Below are positions 63,455 through 64,000 of a DNA stretch of 64,000 bases, piece after piece. Under the pieces are notes generated by a model. It ran no database searches, was not told the origin of the DNA, and worked only from the letters and a program-made list of their open reading frames with translations. Position numbers and translations under genes: made by a program. The first letter of the stretch is position 1. Every line of letters starts with the position of its first letter. The DNA comes from Campylobacter canadensis (lineage in GTDB: Bacteria > Campylobacterota > Campylobacteria > Campylobacterales > Campylobacteraceae), in assembly GCF_013177655.1 (NCBI RefSeq), contig NZ_CP035946.1:372001-436000 (forward strand), given 5' to 3'.

Positions 63455-64000
63455 TTAAAAGCCTAGATTTACTCCGCCGCCTTCTTGGGTTTGATAATTT
63501 ATATCACGACCTATAGTGTAGCCATTTTCGCTATTACTATTAATTAAAGGTCTACAAATATCTCCTACCTTTACCTTGCCTTCTGTGATTTTTGCATAAG
63601 AAAGTTTAGGGCTTGTGCGAGTGATTTCGATACTTGCTGTTTTACTTTCTACTCTTCCTGTATTTTCTTTTGTATAAGCATCTTTTATAGCCTTGCCAAG
63701 AGCAAAACATTCATAAACATCACCTTGATTTAAGCTTTGAGAAAATACCACTTCATTATTTTCAACAGCTGCAACCTTTAAAGGATAAATTGCATTTAAA
63801 ATATCTCCTGAAATGCGGTTTGCAATTTGTTTAAGTGCAGCTTCATTGGCACTAAGGCTATTATCTTTAATATTAACTTTCATGCTTAAAGTATTAGAAA
63901 ATTTAATTTGTCTTGTAGCAAATAAAAGTACACGATAATCTACGATAACTTCAATTTCAGTTTTGCTTTTTCCTGTTAGATTGCTTGTTTTTTGTTTGCC
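63455..64000 (-). CDS. Unrecognised protein, C-terminal part (continues beyond window)
   Basis: The frame is open from the window edge (GKQKTSNLTGKSKTEIEVIV, then DYRVLLFATRQIKFSNTLS) through the internal Met at 63883 to the stop, at least 181 aa. The composition is mixed alpha/beta, with one Cys (GDICRPLINSN). The repeated features (a strand-rich DYRVLLFATRQIKF and a helix with ANEAALKQIANRI) recall CsgG/TolB-N type periplasmic domains, but this is only an impression. The true start lies outside. Confidence 0.55.
   Translation of the reverse strand, partial: GKQKTSNLTGKSKTEIEVIVDYRVLLFATRQIKFSNTLSMKVNIKDNSLSANEAALKQIANRISGDILNAIYPLKVAAVENNEVVFSQSLNQGDVYECFALGKAIKDAYTKENTGRVESKTASIEITRTSPKLSYAKITEGKVKVGDICRPLINSNSENGYTIGRDINYQTQEGGGVNLGF

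Overview
The window is strongly AT-rich and reads as chromosomal DNA of a Campylobacter species or a close relative in the Campylobacterota. Diagnostic content includes the nap operon in the order napA-G-H-B-L-D, ccoNOQP followed by DUF4006-type small proteins, futalosine-pathway MqnA, the sigma54-regulating kinase FlgS, a CheB without receiver domain, a MOMP-type porin, NrfH/NrfA, and short SD sequences of the AAGGA type. Several neighbourhoods are known from C. jejuni, but they are joined in a different order here. I cannot name the species.

Layout. 1-887: OmpA-like gene broken by an in-frame stop. 907-6697 (-): rplM-rpsI and the AddAB-type recombination nuclease. 6739-7108 (-): decayed exported rhodanese. 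7160-11757 (-): cbb3 oxidase ccoNOQP plus four accessory genes, two of them very small. 11950-13114 (+): YedZ/MsrQ-like membrane protein and mqnA. 13252-19209 (+): periplasmic nitrate reductase operon. 19232-22528 (-): DUF234-like gene without a usable start codon, flgS, glyQ and an outer-membrane protein. 22569-23978 (+): class V aminotransferase and a 44-aa ORF. 24163-29302 (+): DsbA/DsbI pair and two tandem arylsulfate sulfotransferases. 29428-33971 (+): POT peptide transporter, aminopeptidase P and FucP-type sugar transporter. 33994-37514 (-): fliL-acpS-MFS-cheB-cheR. 37581-40623 (+): macAB.

41338-43478 (-): nrfHA nitrite reductase. 43804-46362 (+): flagellar hook protein behind a sigma54 promoter. 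46363-47334: non-coding accessory stretch holding a nearly identical 128-bp direct repeat, a 76-nt structured element and, between them, a 21-aa hydrophobic peptide ORF with a strong SD and a possible antisense transcript. This is the best candidate for an undescribed system, as a type I toxin-antitoxin module. 47335-49542 (-): SdaC-type permease and a J-domain protein. 49693-51498 (+): Dps and porin. 51672-52474: decayed IS605-type tnpB. 52580-58021 (-): flgI-flgJ-flgM-flgN, eptC, Sel1 protein, low-molecular-weight phosphatase and a nicotinamidase-like hydrolase. 58157-62832 (+): atpB, gatB, gpsA, GH3-like protein and TIGR02757 protein. 63455-64000 (-): partial unknown gene.

How it works together. 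The region is rich in respiration: high-affinity oxidase, nitrate to nitrite by Nap, nitrite to ammonium by NrfHA, and a menaquinone-pathway gene. It also holds scattered flagellar and chemotaxis genes. The flagellar regulatory hierarchy can be read from the DNA: the kinase FlgS, -24/-12 promoters before flgE and flgI, and a sigma28-type -10 before flgM. Several genes are decayed (ompA-like, rhodanese, tnpB, perhaps the DUF234 gene). All alignments and counts were made by eye from the given sequence; no database search was possible.
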